The notes under the pieces: generated by a model
Databases searched by the model: none
What the model was told of the DNA's origin: nothing
The model's input: the letters and a program-made list of their open reading frames with translations, nothing else
Source: Auriscalpium vulgare
Lineage: Eukaryota > Basidiomycota > Agaricomycetes > Russulales > Auriscalpiaceae
Assembly (NCBI GenBank): GCA_019915015.1
Contig: JAHBBC010000015.1
Coordinates: forward strand, 1,426,001-1,490,000
Reading direction: 5' to 3'
DNA length: 64,000 bases
Position numbers and translations under genes: made by a program
Shown: positions 44,744-55,590 of the stretch, piece by piece
Numbering within the stretch: position 1 is the stretch's first letter
Layout: the number at the start of each line of letters is the position of its first letter

Positions 44744-45846
44744 ATGCCTGGGCCTACGCCACATCGCACCCCGCTCCGACGCGTCTCCCAGGGCTCCCTT
44801 TCTGCTCTCTCGCGCTCCGGAGCACACCCCGATGCCCCACACGGCCTTGGCTTCCTCGAGCCTGCGATGGCAGAGCTGGCGACGAGGCCGACGCGCTGCA
44901 CTCTAATGTCGACGGTCTGCGCGTGCTTGGAAACGCGTTGCAGACGTTCAACGAGTCGTTCGCGAGCTGGCTGTACGTGATGAACATGAACGCGTTGACG
45001 GTGGAGTGGCCTGAGGTGCGTGTGCGTGTTGCTATGTGTCCCGTATATCTTGACAGCTGGGAAGGCACCAACAGACGCGTCTTTCATTCTTGCAAAAAGA
45101 CGAGCAGGTGCGCCTTTCGGGACTGTCACTGCGTTCGCCTACCTGAATCCTTTCCTGCCAGAGGAGGACGCACACGCTGCTCTGCAAGCACTTCGGGCCC
45201 AGGCTCAGCCTGAGCCGTCGGCTGCGGAGAAGACGGCAGACGCGAACACGACCACAGTCGAAAACACCATGGCGAACGAGTCAACGGCACCAGGCTCGAA
45301 ACCGACCACAACAGTCAAAGTTAAGAAGAAGGGCAAGCCCAAGATGACCGCGAAGGAGAAGAAGGAGAGAAGCGTGCGTAATGTGCCGCGCCTTTCTGCG
45401 TGGAGTTCTGACGTGCGCCCGTCTGAAGATCGCCGTCGACAAGACTATTTCGTCTCTCCCACTCGAGTTTCGCGGAAATGATCCTGTGAGTCTGCCTGTG
45501 GTTTGGTAGAATGCCATCGCCTCATCGCGTCTTAGACCCTGCGACGTAATATGGAATCGGTCATTGAGTCCTGTATGGACAGCGGAAGTCGCGGCGTCAA
45601 ACGTGAGCCACTCAGCCCTTCACGCCTCATCACATCACTCATAGCATACGATAATTAGTTCTGGAACTCGTGGTACCGCCAGAACTCAATCAAGCGCGAG
45701 TCAACAAGTGTCTTGTTGCGCTCGTAAATCGGAAAATTGTGACGCGGGATAACAGCACAGTCCGTTTTGTTCTTTCATAACTCTGCGCGACGCTGACCTT
45801 GATCTAGGGCGTTGTGCTGTTTTACTGGCAGGGCGTGCCAAACTGA
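44744..45846 (+). CDS. DAM1: DASH complex subunit Dam1, one-base frameshift
   Basis: Exon 1 starts MPGPTPHRTPLRRVSQGSL, and after the break reads HSNVDGLRVLGNALQTFN followed by FASWLYVMNMNALTVEWPE, the Dam1 core. The two parts are in different frames: between 44876 and 44886 one base is missing after GAGCTGGC, so AEL is followed by DEADAL only after a shift. Exon 1 (44744-45015) is 272 bases, one short of in-phase. Remaining exons are 45065-45107, 45162-45373, 45429-45485, 45536-45602, 45659-45759, 45808-45846. With the break ignored the product would be about 263 residues. The tail has a Lys-rich linker and a winged-helix-like block (LPLEFRGNDPTLRRN, LNQARVNKCLVALVNRKIV). Dam1 couples kinetochores to microtubules. 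The break is probably a sequencing error. Confidence 0.78.
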
Positions 45847-46312
45847 TGACCAAATTGTAGCGTTGCGATGACCCGGAAACAATTCTGATCGTGCTGAACT
45901 TCTCCTGGAAGGACACGTCAGTGTTGTCTGGCTAAATTTGCGCCGTCTCCTAGACTCATTTTTCCCAACTGACGCAAGAATGTCTGACAGTATGGTTATG
46001 CTCATGTTGCTTGGCACGTTTTTCAGCGCGCTATGCGCATCGACACCATGTATAATTAACCAGTACGGGAAGTCGTTGTACAATGTCCGGCTCGGCGTGT
46101 AGCTACTGAATATGATCGATCTATGCAAGCACCTAAGAAACAGTGATATGTCAGCACCGAGAGTGAGTTAAATGACAAGACGAAAACAGCAAGCATGTCA
46201 GAGAGAAGATTTTGCGCGTCACGCATGGACGTCCGCAGACTCCACGTCAGCATTATGGATACCTCAAAGTCATCACACAACCTCCACCAAAAGCGCATAA
46301 AGACTCACCCTC
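45847..46312. other. Intergenic, convergent 3' ends
   Basis: The DAM1 and carrier genes converge here. AT-richer sequence, only short frames; nothing supported. Confidence 0.5.
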
Positions 46313-47673
46313 TCATGCGCGCCTGCCCGAGCTCAGCTGAACAAACGCCATCTCCACGCGCTGCTTGACGAAAAACGTAAGGCCCTGCCCCACGAAGCCC
46401 TTCGCGATCTGCGCCGACAGCCCCTGGTACGCGCCGCCTGGGTATGGCAGCGCAGCCTGTGTCGCCCGACGGGAGAGCGCAGGGCGTGCCGCGGGCTTCT
46501 CTGCGGACGTGGCCGGCTTCTCGCCTGAAAGCGAAAGTTGGGGTCGGACGGAGGTAATATTGATTCGCGGCGTCGTGGTCGCCATATCGGGGAGTGATAG
46601 CGCGGACACCGACGTAGCAGGCGGAGGCGGTGGCGGCGGCGGAGAGAGTTGCGCACGCGTCTTCGCGAGGATGAGTGGGTATAGGATGGTGTTCGCTGTG
46701 AGCATACATCATTCAGGATATATGCGCTCTTTGTTTCTGGGACAATTCCCAGGCGCATATATGCACGTACCAAGTGAGTTCGCCACCGCAGCGCCCAAGA
46801 ACGCGTGCCCCGGCGAGACAACGCCCGCGCGCCGGGTGGACGGGGCGCGCACGAAGAGCCGGCGGTACACTTGCAAAAGCGCGAATGTAAGCGACGGGTT
46901 CAAGCACAATATGAACGTCGTCCGGAATCCTACGCGCCGCATCAGATCAGCTAATGCAAAAATCGCGGTAGGTTGGGTAACACACCTCGCCAGAAACCCG
47001 CCAGCCCCTCCTCGCGGTAAATCGCACGCACGACAGCAAGCAAGCCACTTCCGCCGCTGTCCAGATCCTCTTCCGCATCCATCTCGGAGGCGTCTGTCGC
47101 GTCGGTGTTTTCGTCGTCTTCGCGCGCGGTCTGCAGGCGCACGGTGACGATACTGAGCGGTGTCGATACGAGCTTGCTCGCGACGCCCGCAACAAAGCCC
47201 AGCGCAAGCTCCTGTGGTACTGAGAGTACTGCAGCGGGCGCACGAGAGGAAGAGGGGGTGCGCTGGGCGCGGCGGAGAACGAGGGCGCGGAGGAGAGTGT
47301 ATGCGTAGAAATAGCAGAAGCTGTGGATGCTGTCAGGCACGGATTGGGAAACGACGAGGAATACGTACTTGGACAGGATGGTCGAAGCGGTGTCCGAGCC
47401 GAGCCCGTCGTACAGCGCGTCAATGCCATGCTTGTGGATCGTGTAGCGCACGATGGACAGCGCACCGCGCAGACCTGCGCAACCACGACGTTCTCTCAGC
47501 TCTATGCCAACGTCTCTGAATCAAAGGCCTGAGCACGTACCGAGCAGGTTGGTGTTCTTGGTCGTTTGCTGGCGCGTGGTGATGAGGTCAAGCGGGTACG
47601 CGACGGCGTTGGAGGCTGCGCTGCCCATGGCGCCGGAGAAGGCCTGGACAATGGGTGGGAGAGTGCTGGTCAT
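46313..47673 (-). CDS. Mitochondrial carrier family transporter
   Basis: Four exons (47673-47541, 47474-46986, 46929-46771, 46695-46313) encode 387 residues. Three carrier repeats are visible through their signatures: PLDLITTRQQT (residues 27 on), PLSIVTVRLQTA and PLILAKTRAQL, with GFWRG at the end of repeat 2. An acidic loop (DDENTDATDASEMDAEEDLD) sits in repeat 2 and a Pro run (PPPPPPPPATS) in repeat 3. Signature 1 is canonical; 2 and 3 are degenerate, and the pattern resembles the peroxisomal adenine nucleotide carriers (PMP34/Ant1 group). Intron 2 is 56 bases using the acceptor at GCGTAG; the nearer TTAG would give a 35-base intron and a worse protein. Substrate uncertain. Confidence 0.88.
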
Positions 47674-47920
47674 CGTCGATGTATGCTTCTGGGGAGGTGT
47701 GGATGTCGTCGGGGAGAGGGAAAGCTGGGATATGTTTTGAGCGACATGTTGGGAGTGAGCAAGTGTGGCCAACAACCCCGTGACGTCACTGACGAGCAGC
47801 GGCATGTGATAACTGCGAGGGTTCACGCGTTCACGATGATGGGCTACAAATACTGTTGGGACCGTTGCAATTGAACATTGGCCATAGAGCTCGTATACAC
47901 ATACAAAACAATCACTACGT

Positions 47921-49067
47921 CTATGCCTTGCCACACCGATCCACAACATACGTCCGCGCACGTCGCTGCTCCGCGCCACCCACGCCCTCGAGCTCCTCCG
48001 CCGTTTTCTCATCCAAGTCCGTTCGCGAGCGGTCTGCGCCCGCCTCAATCAGCAAGCACGCCGCCTCCGCGTGCGCGGACTCCATCGCGAGGTGCAGCGG
48101 TGTGTTTCCTAGGAGCCATTTAGCGTTATGTTACTAGGGGAAGTGGGGATGGGGCGCACCCAGACGATCGCCGGTGTTGAGGCGTGGTTTCGCAGCACCT
48201 TCTGGGGGATTCAGGAGGAGCGCGATGAATCCGGTTGACCCGGTCGTGGCGGCGCGGTGTCTGGTGTGCGATGTCAGTAATTAGTGGCGGGTATGGAGGG
48301 GCGGGAGACGGACAGTGGGAGCTGGCTAGCGTTGTCTCGCGCATTTATCTGAAAGAATGATATGTACGCAATGCAAAGACAGTGAGGGCTCAAGGACGTA
48401 CGTCTGCACCTCTAGCGATCAGAAAGCGGCCGATCTGCCAAGAAGAGTCAGGCCGGCAGTGCATAGACAGGGGAGAAGACGCACATCCACGCGTGACTTG
48501 GAAGCTGCATAATGCCTTCAACGGCATCAGTATCCCTTGGTATGCAGGCATTATTTGTTACTCACAACGGCGTGATCCCCTTGCTATTTGTTCGGGTCAC
48601 GTCTGCGCCGGCGCCCACCAGCTCGCGCACCACGTCTTCGTGCCCCGCACTCACTAGCACAACAGACAGGAAGTCAGCACTGGCTGCGCGTTTTGTTCAA
48701 ATGAGATATGTTCAGAGTATGCGCACCTGAGATGTGCAGCGCAGTCCACCCGGCTTCGTCCGGCTTGTCCACCTCCGCGCCCTTCTCGAGCAGGAACGAC
48801 ACGATATCTGTGTGCCCATTTGTCGCGGCCCAGTGCAGCGCTGTACGGCCATCCTGCGTGAGCCACCCACACAGATGCTGGTCAGTTACCTTTGAGGAAG
48901 CGGCGGAGCAGGGACGTACTGCGTCGATCGAGTTCACGGATTTAGGGTCGTCTGCGATGAGCGATCGCAGGAGAGAGAGCTGATCTGGTACAGTTTTAAT
49001 TGAATTTTGCAGGAGAGAGTATGCGGTACGTGCTGTTTTGTGCGGCTGTTTGTACGGAGAAGGACAT
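47921..49067 (-). CDS. Gankyrin/Nas6 proteasome assembly chaperone
   Basis: Nine exons (49067-49056, 48979-48920, 48853-48727, 48653-48566, 48515-48485, 48434-48402, 48348-48314, 48260-48160, 48108-47921) total 675 bases and 224 residues, close to human PSMD10 (226) and yeast Nas6 (228). Ankyrin repeats are clear: DGRTALHWAATNGHTDIVSF, GWTALHISVSAGHEDVVREL, GITPLHYAASKSRVD, then QLPLHRAATTGSTGF and NTPLHLAMESAHAEAACLL. The C-terminus (EELEGVGGAEQRRVRTYVVD) is family-typical. Gankyrin binds the Rpt3 C-terminal domain during 19S base assembly. The 12-base first exon is inferred from frame alone and is the least certain part. Confidence 0.9.
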
Positions 49068-49975
49068 GGTGGTCGTTGGGGAAGGACGCGCAGGCGGGAC
49101 GCGTCATTCCACAACGCGTAAGACCGGCACGTGATACTCACCTCACCTCACCTCAGTGAGCCGGCTCAGACGCAGCGGTGCGGACCCGCTGCAAATTTGC
49201 TTGTGGTACTGTATAGAGCTCAGAGACTGGCGTCACGGCGGGCAGCATGGAAAATCTGGTGAGCCGAGGGTCTGTCATGACCCTTCCAGCCGCTGAGTGT
49301 CACCGTTTTCCTGATGCATGTGCCACAGATCACCGTGAGAGACTCTGTGCAGACGCTCCCAGGTTTTCGTGACATGCATATCCTCGTGGATGAAATTTAC
49401 AGGAAAGGCTCGAAGGTGTGGTGGTAAGGAGCCTGGCTCATGAGCTTGCGGTGATACTTAGCCGCGCCGGCAGTGGCACGGATGGCCAGATGCCATGAGC
49501 TAGGTATCATCGATCATCGACCATCAATCATCACTCCCGTACGTATGTCCTTCGAGGTCCTTCGTTCGTTGTTGGATTGTCGTAAGTAACTGCTCCAGCT
49601 GCGCAAGTGAGCGCGGAATAATATCTCCATGTATGGGATCGTGAGAACATGCGCGCTAGCGCGCAGTTTAGCGTGTGAACGAATACCCAGATATGGGACC
49701 ATGAGAAGACAGGCGCTAACTTTGCTAGGGCCTCGCCGTCCAGCACCGTCCTCAGCGCCTTGCTAGGGCCTCGCCGTCCAGCGCCGTCCTCGCCTAGCTA
49801 GTGCCTCGTGGCCGATGATACGAGGACGGCGAGGGCGCCCGAGGACGGAGGATGTTGATTCGGACTCGGCGGCCTTAGTAGGAGGCGTCTTTCATGGACT
49901 CATACTCTCCCGTTTAAAAGGTCCCATCTCAGCTTCTCATGTATAGTACGCATCTATCCTGTTTGCACCCTTTCG
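49068..49975. other. Intergenic with short repeats
   Basis: No gene. The region holds several direct and inverted repeats between 49625 and 49860 (see separate entry) and CACCTCACCTCACCTCA near 49142. It is the divergent promoter space of the genes at 49067 (minus) and 49976 (plus). Confidence 0.5.
49627..49855. repeat. Cluster of direct and inverted repeats
   Basis: TTGCTAGGGCCTCGCCGTCC occurs at 49722 and 49760 (38-bp tandem copies). The words GAGGACGGCGAGGGC (about 49822) and GAGGACGG (about 49841) are inverted relative to CGCCGTCCTCGCC at 49783, allowing a hairpin. A looser direct repeat TATGGGAYCRTGAGAA occurs at about 49631 and 49692, and a GCGCGCTAGCGCGC palindrome lies near 49650. 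Confidence 0.6.
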
Positions 49976-50582
49976 ATGCCGAACGCACTCGACATTGCTG
50001 GTTTTATCTTCGCCCTCTTTAGCTTCTTGTCGCAGACAACAAGCCTTCGCAGCCTCTTGCCTGCCGCACAAGTAGCAGCCACTGCGCAGAGCTTGTACGA
50101 AGCGGAATACGCGATCAGCCTCCTCGAAGAACCCGGCCTTACTGGTGATTTCCCCGTCCGTCTCGAGAGGCGCGTTGTTCTGCATCGTGCACTATGTAGC
50201 ACCTACTTACCTTCATGATAGGCTCAAGCGAGACTTTGCTCGTCTCCGCCTTGAGAGCAACCGTGGCCCAAACTATCTCCCGCAGATCCGTGGTGCTATC
50301 GCCCACAACCTCACATGGCAGCTCTTTCGCCTCCGCTGGGAGACGAGCGCCTTGCGTCGCGAAGCTGAGGTGCGTGGAGTCTTCACAAGTCCCCGCATCC
50401 TTCCTTACACCATCCTCAGAACCTCATCGATCAACGTCTGAGTGGCCAATATCCGGTCGGCCCTCGTACCAGCTCTGACGATAGCACCAAATGTATGTAT
50501 CCGCTTCCTGTCGTTGGTTTCGATTGTCTCAGCGCGTGTACCAATAGGCGGTTCATTGCCCGGAGGCGGCTTCAAGCCGTAG
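49976..50582 (+). CDS. Small membrane-anchored helical protein
   Basis: Four exons (49976-50159, 50200-50369, 50420-50492, 50533-50582) encode 158 residues. The N-terminus has one hydrophobic segment (DIAGFIFALFSFLS, residues 5-18), followed by a helical region (AQVAATAQSLYEAEYAISLL). An Arg-rich helical block (LKRDFARLRLESN, LTWQLFRLRWETSALRREAE) and a Gly/Pro-rich tail (GGSLPGGGFKP) complete it. Intron 1 is only 40 bases with a GTCTCG donor, which is weak, so the middle joint is uncertain. Family not recognised. It may be an expressed lineage-specific protein. Confidence 0.5.
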
Positions 50583-51454
50583 TGGAGTAAGCTTTGATCC
50601 TCCTGGCGGCCTCGCATTGACGTCGATTCACTGGGACACCGGAGCCCGGTAGACTGTCGTCCCGAGGGGTTTGAAGGGGGCGACGTGTGTAACATATTGT
50701 GTGCTTTCGACATGTTGCGTGTACTAGTAGGCTGCTACAGAATCCCGTGCAGTTGATTGTTCTCCTCCGCTTTCCGTCCAGTTCTTGCTGTGATATGAAC
50801 CAATATGTGATGTTGACGTGCAGGCAAATGGCTCAAGACCCGGCATTGAACCGCATTCGCGCCCTTACTGGTTGACCTCTTTGTGTGTGAAAGTAGCGCG
50901 AGAGGATGGACACGAACTCGAGAAATATAAATGCAAAGCGACGCAACAATCGTTATTCTTCCGGGATATGTTGCCATTGCTTCTCGATAACACTGCCCCG
51001 GCCTTCATCGACTCTACGTTCATCAGCTCCCTGTCTGCGCTCCCGACGCCGGCGGCCGAGCTTCCGCGGTGGAAGGGGCAGCCCCGTTACTACTCCTGCA
51101 GGCGGGATGCGCGGTTCCTTTACAACACTGGATTCCTGAACAGTATTGTGTGCGCCGAGCGAAATGCTCCTTCTCCCGGCTGCCAGCAGGGTCCGGAATG
51201 AATGCGACATTGTCCGTTCCGGCCGCCTGAGTCCAGCTTGCAATGCCGGCTCCTGATCCTGCGCCCCGTCAGTTGATATTTGCAGCGACTCAAGGGACTC
51301 GTTGCGAGAGTCGGGCGCAGAAGATGGTAAGGGTGAAGCCGGCAATGACGAAAAGTCGCGAGGGTTGCGCTCGGAGGCGAGGCTTGTGCTCGATTCCTGG
51401 GCCATCACACGCACTGACAGCACCAGCGCAGGGGTTTGGATCTCGGACCGCGCA
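50583..51454. other. Gap, or extra 3' exon of the DUF6535 gene
   Basis: On the minus strand, 51415-50953 is an open, Ser/Pro-then-Arg-rich frame (SSTSLASERNPRDFSSLPAS, RRRRERRQGADERRV). It could be the C-terminal exon of the DUF6535 gene if a 3' intron with a poor GTCGCT donor near 51460 is used. I cannot decide. The rest holds nothing clear. Confidence 0.4.
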
Positions 51455-53754
51455 TCAGCAGCGACCGCACCCTGGTCCGCACCAAACTCGAAGACGGAAT
51501 TCAACCTCGCGCTCGAAGCGCGTTGTCCACTGCCTGGGGTCGACGCCGTCCAGCCACGCGACGATGGCGCGCAGGCCGTCGTAGAGCTTGGTGTAGGGCG
51601 ACTCCATGCTACATCCGGCCGGCAGCTCTCCGTCTGTGACATTCTCCAGCTCGCGCAGCCCGTCTTCATCGGCGGCCCTCAAAATTTCCGAGCGCAGGTC
51701 CAGGAAGCTGTCGACTATCTCTTGGTCCTCGCTTGTCATCGTCCACTCGCCGCGGCTGGGTGGCGGTATGGCAAGCTTGGGAAAGACACTCCAAACCGTC
51801 GCCAGGCTTTCCGGGGAGACAGATTTCAGGTGCGGCAAAACACTGCGCACGAAAGCCGCAGCGGCGAGCAAGTTCCCAACGTAGGATAGACGAAGAGCTG
51901 ACCGCCCGAGGCTGCTTTCCGGGCCGCCGAAGTCGGTGCGGGCCTGCAGTAGCTGCAGCAAACAGACTATGAAGTCTCTTCCAACCGATGTGCGGATGAG
52001 ACCCCATACGCTGTCGCTTGCTATCGGGCGGATGACGGTGTCCAATAGGAAGGAAGTCACTGTCCCTGCGGTGCATGCTGCCATGATGGCGACGTCCGGC
52101 TCGCTGTCCCTCCGAAGGTCATCGAATGGCAGCAGCATCTGTATAAATATGCGCGAGCATAAAGGAGGATTGATGGGGACCGGCTGGGAGGTTAGACTCT
52201 GGATGGTTTGCAGGCACGACAACGCCCGCACGGTCCTAGGGGGTCCTGTAAGCGACGAGCTTGGAGCGTTCACGGCTGTGGACAACAGTTGGCCCATTCT
52301 CGGACCAAACCCAGGGGTGACGAGCAGAGCCTCGCTGATCTTCACTGCCTTCGAGGATCCAGCCGATGTGAGGAATCCCGGGATGCCTTCGACGAAATGC
52401 GCAAATGCTGTGTCATCGTTCATAGTGACAGACAAGGTCCAATGAACGGCGCTGTGATCGAGGAGCTTCTTGCTCAGCGCAGCTCGTTCGAGTTTCCGCA
52501 CCCTGCTGCTGTTTGCTATGTTTCTCCAGTCTTCAAGTTGATCACCGACACTGGCGAACGCGCTGGGTATTGATGTCCAAAAGGTTCTTCTAATGCTGGT
52601 CACAAAGCCCCGCAAGCTCTGCGTATCCTCTTGGACGATATAGCGCGTTTGCTCTCGGCGAGCTCGGCGAGACAATGCCTCAGAAAGGCTCTTGCAAGCA
52701 GCATACAAGAAGCCCGTGGTGGAATGAACCAGTAGCGAAGCTGTCTGGCGAAGGAGGAGAGACAATGGGGTTGCATATGGGGCATTTGGCGATATGAAGG
52801 GCAGGAATGTGAGCGCAAGGTATACAGTTGCTCCTGCGACGGCGAACCCGAGGATGACTTGTGCGACGGTGGTGTTGACGGAGAACAGGAAGTCGACAAG
52901 TCCGACGAAAAAAAGAGCGACGGAGGTGTGAAGGAGGGCAGGCAGGGCTTCGACTGCGCTCTTCATCTTAAACGTTTGAAGACCCATGAAGAGATATGCG
53001 TGTACGTGCCCTCGCCTCTGAGGTGCACCGTCGCGTTGGGCACTCTGGGCATCCAGTAGATACTTTCGGGTCCACTGCTGCATTAAGGTCGCCGCCAGGG
53101 CACAAGATACGCTCAGCAGCAGACTCAAAAACCATAAGATGTTAACCCGGACAGCAGAAGTCGGAGGATGAAAGTCCGTGGTCGCATCATTAGCGAGAGA
53201 TGAAAAGGGGGATGGGGTAGTATTCGTCGACGTGGCGAGCTGCTGAGACAGTTGAGCCAGAATGACAACGGTGGTGTCCGCAGGGTTGGGCTGCAAATTC
53301 TTGTAACTCTCGATGATGAATGCGGCGACGATAGCGGCGAAAAGACCTGTGAATACCAAGACGCCGGTGGTATCCGCAGTCATGTTGTCCGTGAGCTCCT
53401 GGTCGTGCTTCTTGGCTTCTGCCAAATACAAAGACCATATCTTGGACGACGGATCGCCGAACTGGTCTGTCGCCTTCTGCGCAGCTACGTTCGCTCGGAC
53501 GGCCTCTTCACGGCGCACCGCAAAAACAGGGACGTTCGTCACAGAGCCTAGATTGGATAGACTGCATGTTGAGACGTCAGATCGCCTACAACTCTGCAGA
53601 AGTGATATACCCACCGAGCAGAAAACGATTCCGAGTCCGCCTCTCCGAAGTCAGAGGCGTCGCTCGGCGCAGGCTCCAGCGACGAGTTCAAGGAGCTCCC
53701 TTCAGCATCAGAAGTCCTCCTACCCGGAGATAACGGTGAGGCAAGGATGCGCAA
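51455..53754 (-). CDS. DUF6535 membrane protein
   Basis: The main exon runs from 53562 to the stop at 51455. A short preceding exon (53754-53615) joins through GTGGGT...CATGCAG and supplies SLEPAPSDASDFGEADSES. No ATG begins that exon, so the true start or a further 5' exon is unresolved. Family landmarks are DPSSKIWSLYLAEAKKHDQE and TTGVLVFTGLFAAIVAAFII. At least four membrane segments follow (FTGLFAAIVAAFII, ILWFLSLLLSVSCALAATLM, ALFFVGLVDFLFSV, VILGFAVAGATVYLALTFLP). The C-terminal 400 residues form a helical cytosolic-type domain. DUF6535 proteins are abundant in agaricomycetes and of unknown function. Confidence 0.85.
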
Positions 53755-54288
53755 GGTTGGTCGAATTGTTTACTTGGGAACAACATCAATGAACACGGAA
53801 CGGGAACCATCCTCGTCTTCCCGGGTGTGACTTTTTTGGCCGGCCGACGTGGTAGAAAACCAGGGGGGGCCTGGAAAAAATCTGTATCGATTATTAGTTC
53901 AGCCCAGCGTCCCGGTTCTGCAGAGTCAAAGTAACCTCGGTGGTGGGGTCAGCCTCTGACGCTGCGGACGATGCGCGTCCTGCATCGAATAAAGCGCGAT
54001 GGGCTCGCTTCTGCTGCGCCACGCAGGTTGCTCCATAGCTGGACGGTGTGAGCGTGCTGTATATTGTCGAAGGTTTATGCTGGGTTTATGCTTACCGTCG
54101 ACGGCTGTGCTCCCAACGATACTGTGGACCAAACATCAGTCAACAAACCACGTCGCCAGCGTACCCGCCGACGCCGTCACGGTCGCTTCTTCAACGGCTC
54201 CCCCACGTCCCCCACGCGCGCCCGTTCACCCCAGTTGTGCACCGTCTGCAAACCAGCTGTTTCCGGGGAGCTTTGAGCATCGAGCAGC
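53755..54288. other. Divergent promoter region
   Basis: It lies between the DUF6535 gene (minus) and ERD2 (plus). The 5' end of the DUF6535 gene may extend into 53755-53820. Open frames continuing through 54048-54288 are in the ERD2 leader and are not coding. Confidence 0.45.
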
Positions 54289-55254
54289 ATGAATATCTTC
54301 AGGTTGTTCGGTATGTCCATTACTCCCCCGGCCCTCGCGCAAAACCTATGCGGACAGCACTGACGAATTGCACGCCCCGCGACAACAGGCGACCTCTCGC
54401 ATCTTGCGTCTATATTCATTCTCCTGCACAAAATCCAGACGACCCGCTCATGTCGAGGTGCGTGCCGATGCCAAGACCACGCGCGGCGCGCGTACTGACC
54501 CGTTCCTCGCTTGTCAGGCATCTCGTTCAAGACGCAAGCACTCTATGTCGTTATCTTCGTCTCGCGCTACATCGATCTGTTCCTTGGGCCATGGGTCTCA
54601 CTTTACAACTTCCTCATGAAAATCTTTTTCATTGCCAGCAGCTGCTACATCCTCTACATCATGAAATACCAGTTCCGGTGCGTACGCTGCCCACTGCGTG
54701 TTTCCCTTCATTGAGAGCCTGTTTCTCGTGTAGGCCTACACATGACCCGTCCATCGACACTTTCCGCGCGGAGTACTTGCTCGGCCCTTCGTTCGTACTC
54801 GCTTTGCTGTTCAACTACGGGTACTCCTTCCTGGAGGTGTTCTGGTCATTCTCGATTTTCCTTGAGGCCGTCGCCATCCTCCCGCAGCTCTTCATGCTCC
54901 AGCGGACAGGCGAAGCAGAGACGATCACGACGCACTACCTCGCCGCGCTGGGCGCATACCGAGCACTGTACATCCCGAACTGGATCTACCGGTGCGTCAT
55001 ATGCCCTCCCATTCCGCCGCCTAGGCGCTTCGTTGTTCGGCTCGCTGATGCCGCGACATGCGCTAGGTACTTCGCCGACGGTTTGATCGACCCCATAGCA
55101 GTGACCGCGGGTCTCGTGCAGACGGGTCTCTACCTCGACTTCTTCTATGTATATTTCACCAAGTCCGTACCCTCTCAACATCATCCTAGCACATACAGCG
55201 CCTAACCCATTACCCAGGGTCCTGCAAGGACAGAAATTCGAACTACCGGCATGA
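54289..55254 (+). CDS. ERD2: ER lumen protein-retaining receptor Erd2
   Basis: Six exons (54289-54310, 54389-54457, 54518-54677, 54734-54991, 55067-55162, 55218-55254) encode 213 residues, the normal length. It starts [20 protein letters not shown] and ends [12 protein letters not shown], both diagnostic. Seven membrane segments are evident, including [15 protein letters not shown] and [20 protein letters not shown], plus [20 protein letters not shown] and [25 protein letters not shown]-binding residues (for example R in LFRLF-type start, ARAL-type YRALYI, WIYRYF) are present. The receptor retrieves ER residents from the Golgi in COPI vesicles. All donors are GTNNGT. Confidence 0.96.
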
Positions 55255-55590
55255 GGCAGTGGCACGTCGAGCCCGAGGAAGTTATGTACATGCTGTGTAC
55301 GGACATGCTGTCGTACGCGGCACAGCAGGTAGAGTCTTGTAGAGCATTGTTGCTTTGACTGGCTTCGCCTCCGGGCTCCTGAGAGCGGTGATGTAGAGCC
55401 CACCGGCGCTTTTTGAGATACATGTCCCTGTGTGAGCACTGTGTGAGCGAATCCTATACTCGCAAAAATAATAGTTGCGTTTTATTGGTCCGCGGAAACG
55501 GTTAGATCTGGACGCTCGCTCGGAAAATACCGATTTGTTCCTGGCCACTCACTACTACTCTCACTTGACATCCGCTCTCGAAGTATTGCC
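55255..55590. other. Intergenic
   Basis: This 336-base stretch is the ERD2 3' flank and promoter of the WD gene. An AATAATAGTTGCG element lies near 55470. No coding signal. Confidence 0.5.

Noticed and set aside
46951..46985. 35-base intron in the carrier gene
   Set aside because: A 56-base intron using the next acceptor restores the family motif GFWRGF and includes a CTGAT branch site.
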